DNA from: Macrobrachium rosenbergii
Lineage: Eukaryota; Arthropoda; Malacostraca; Decapoda; Palaemonidae
Reading direction: 5' to 3'
NCBI RefSeq assembly: GCF_040412425.1
Contig: NC_089795.1
Location: forward strand, 85,048,663-85,112,662
DNA length: 64,000 nucleotides
Positions 61,820 to 64,000 of the stretch are shown piece by piece. A program made the translations under genes and the position numbers. The notes under the pieces were generated by a model. That model was given only the letters and a program-made list of their open reading frames with translations, was not told the DNA's origin and did no database searches. How positions within the stretch are numbered: position 1 is the stretch's first letter; each line of letters opens with the position of its first letter.

Positions 61820-62940
61820 AGTGTGTTAGTGTATATATAAGAATGTGTAAAGATCTGTTCAGCTGTAATTTTAACCTTCCCCATGAGTAACAACACAGCA
61901 ACTACAAACGGCAACATAACATTTATTCTTAGGAAATCTGTAATACAATTCCCCTCACCTTATTTCAAATCCGGGAACTTTGTGTAAAATTCCTTTGCAT
62001 ACTTCCATTTTCTTTGCTTGAATTACATTTCATCGGGATGTGATAAGAAAACGCTTCGAATAACTTTAAATCTTTATATACATCAAACTATGTTCAAGAA
62101 CTATGTAATTTTATTGTTTTAAATCTTCAGCTGAAGCTCCTTATGGACATAGTCAACAGACTTTAGACCCATGGGGTCCCCAGAGGGAAATCAGCCTACA
62201 GAGAGAGGCACAAGCAATGGAAAAAGGTGATAAAAAAATAAATATCAAGGAAAGGAAAATAAAACTGACACTTGAAATTCAGAAGACGTCAGCAGCAGAG
62301 AGCAGGTATGAATTTGCTCCTCGCCTAAATATTTGGTGAACAGATTCCACAACTGCACTAGTCATACTATTTCATATTTTAGTTGTGGCAAAGATAAAAC
62401 TGTTTGTCATGTTTCGTTTTTTCATGTTTAGTAAGAGTCTAATAAGATGAACAGTATTTTTATGAATCCGTTATATTCCTGGGAAACTGAACAGCGATAA
62501 AAGAAACTATTTATGGGAGACGAGAGGGGAATACTTTGTTCAGTCTACCACGGTTCATCAGATGACGTCACATTCAGTTAATGTTCAGCAAAAAGCCTTC
62601 AGTTTTAGGTTGTCGGAAGTCTAGAATGGTAAGTTAATTCGGCTTTGAAGTAGAAATTCTATTGGATAGAAGCAAAGTTTCATTGGTATAGTACTAAGAA
62701 AAATGCAAACGGAAACCATTTCAATTTTTTAATGCATGAAGCGTTGGTAAAGACTTTTTGGTAAGACAACGTTGGTCTTACCACAATCTTACAAATGCAG
62801 GTTAAATCATACCAGAATCAGTCGTAGTCCTTGAAAAATACTGAACACAAAAATGAGGTTAATTCTCATTATAACAGTAACCAGTCGACTGGTTTCTGTT
62901 ATAATACACAAAAGACATATTACAATGACCTGTTGGTGGA
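61820..62940. other. Intergenic, no supported gene
   Basis: No frames of note and no recognised repeat. Confidence 0.4.
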
Positions 62941-62944
62941 AATC

Positions 62945-63450
<506 letters not shown>

Positions 63451-63675
63451 ATTGGAATGTAAAATTTAGGCCAAAGTCCAAGCGCTGGATGACCTATGAG
63501 GTCATTCAGCGCTGAAATGGAAACTGAGAGTGTAATGGTTTGAAGAGTGTAATAGGAGGAAAACCCCGCAGTTACGCCATGAAACAATTGTTAGGCTAGG
63601 ACGGAAAGTATAAAGTATAAGATGGAAGAGAGAGAATATGAATGGAGATTCGTTGAGAGTGGCGTCAAAGACATT
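63451..63675 (+). repeat. Family A interspersed repeat, 3'-truncated
   Basis: GGAATGTAAAATTTAGGCCA, then CAAGCGCTGGATGACCTATG and GGTCATTCAGCGCTGAAATG, to AGAGAGAATATGAATGGAGA. A 3-base insertion (GAT) breaks the GCTGGGACC core. The 3' third is missing. Confidence 0.8.
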
Positions 63676-64000
63676 CGTGTAGACTAGACTCAATGACAAA
63701 GGGGGAAACTCTTTTTGGGGGGAAATTTTAATTAACATTATGCACCAGGAGTATTACGAATTCATAATTTCAAAGACAGGAAACACATGAAGAGTGCTAT
63801 GGTGTTTTAAAACAGATGCCTCCATTAAAGTCTGGTTCACATAAACCTAAATCATTTGTTTTGAACTTCGGTGCCAATTTCTCTTTACGTAATTTCGGTT
63901 AAAGACAAGAACAAAAGGATTTATTGCTAACTGAACCTTCATCTGATGCATGTAAAAATCTCTCAATCTTGCTATTGCTCACCTATTACTCGATTTACCA
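63676..64000. other. Intergenic to window end
   Basis: No coding signal recognised. Confidence 0.4.

Overview
The window is eukaryotic nuclear DNA, most likely from a decapod crustacean. Genes are sparse and split by introns. Long (TA)n, (GA)n and (ATT)n microsatellites are very frequent, and most of the rest is decayed transposable elements. The roughly 400-bp hairpin-bearing repeat and the roughly 300-bp 'TTTAGGCC...GCGCTGGGACCTATGAGGTCATTC' repeat look like sequences I remember from prawns such as Macrobrachium. That is recollection, not a search result. No rRNA, CRISPR array or prokaryotic gene organisation is present.

Two gene models are well supported, both on the minus strand. (1) A complete six-exon gene (35779-41264) encodes a 426-residue secreted protein. 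It has a signal peptide, then a low-complexity PFGTFSTASSNP repeat region, then two CUB-like domains with exactly four cysteines. All five introns have GT-AG ends and matching phases, and a TATA box lies upstream of the first exon. (2) The 3' end of a gene (10020-11982) encodes a Ser/Pro-rich protein with four RRSVSP motifs and an arginine-rich tail. Its two exons join in frame, and a polyadenylation signal follows 65 bases after the stop. A third, weak candidate (4788-5335) is two short exons that would encode a cysteine-containing C-terminus.

The remainder is repeats. There are at least seven decayed non-LTR retrotransposon fragments plus one weaker candidate, recognised by reverse transcriptase or C-terminal motifs (1.2, 14.4, 16.1, 20.9, 29.1, 32.5, 33.8, 43.4-44.6 and 52.2-53.3 kb). 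A roughly 300-bp interspersed repeat (family A) has up to nine copies, and a (AAT)n-tailed repeat (family B) has five. A roughly 400-bp element with a long internal hairpin has three copies. There are two hAT-like non-autonomous elements, other palindromic or TIR elements, and several minisatellites with periods of 13, about 27, 30 and 80 bp. Notable are palindromes embedded directly in (TA)n tracts, two of which carry tRNA-like sequence.

Layout: 0-9.9 kb repeats and possible small exons; 10.0-12.0 kb Ser-rich gene; 12-35 kb repeats, LINE remnants and minisatellites; 35.8-41.4 kb CUB gene and promoter; 41.4-64 kb repeats, MITE-like elements and LINE remnants. The two supported genes show no functional relationship.
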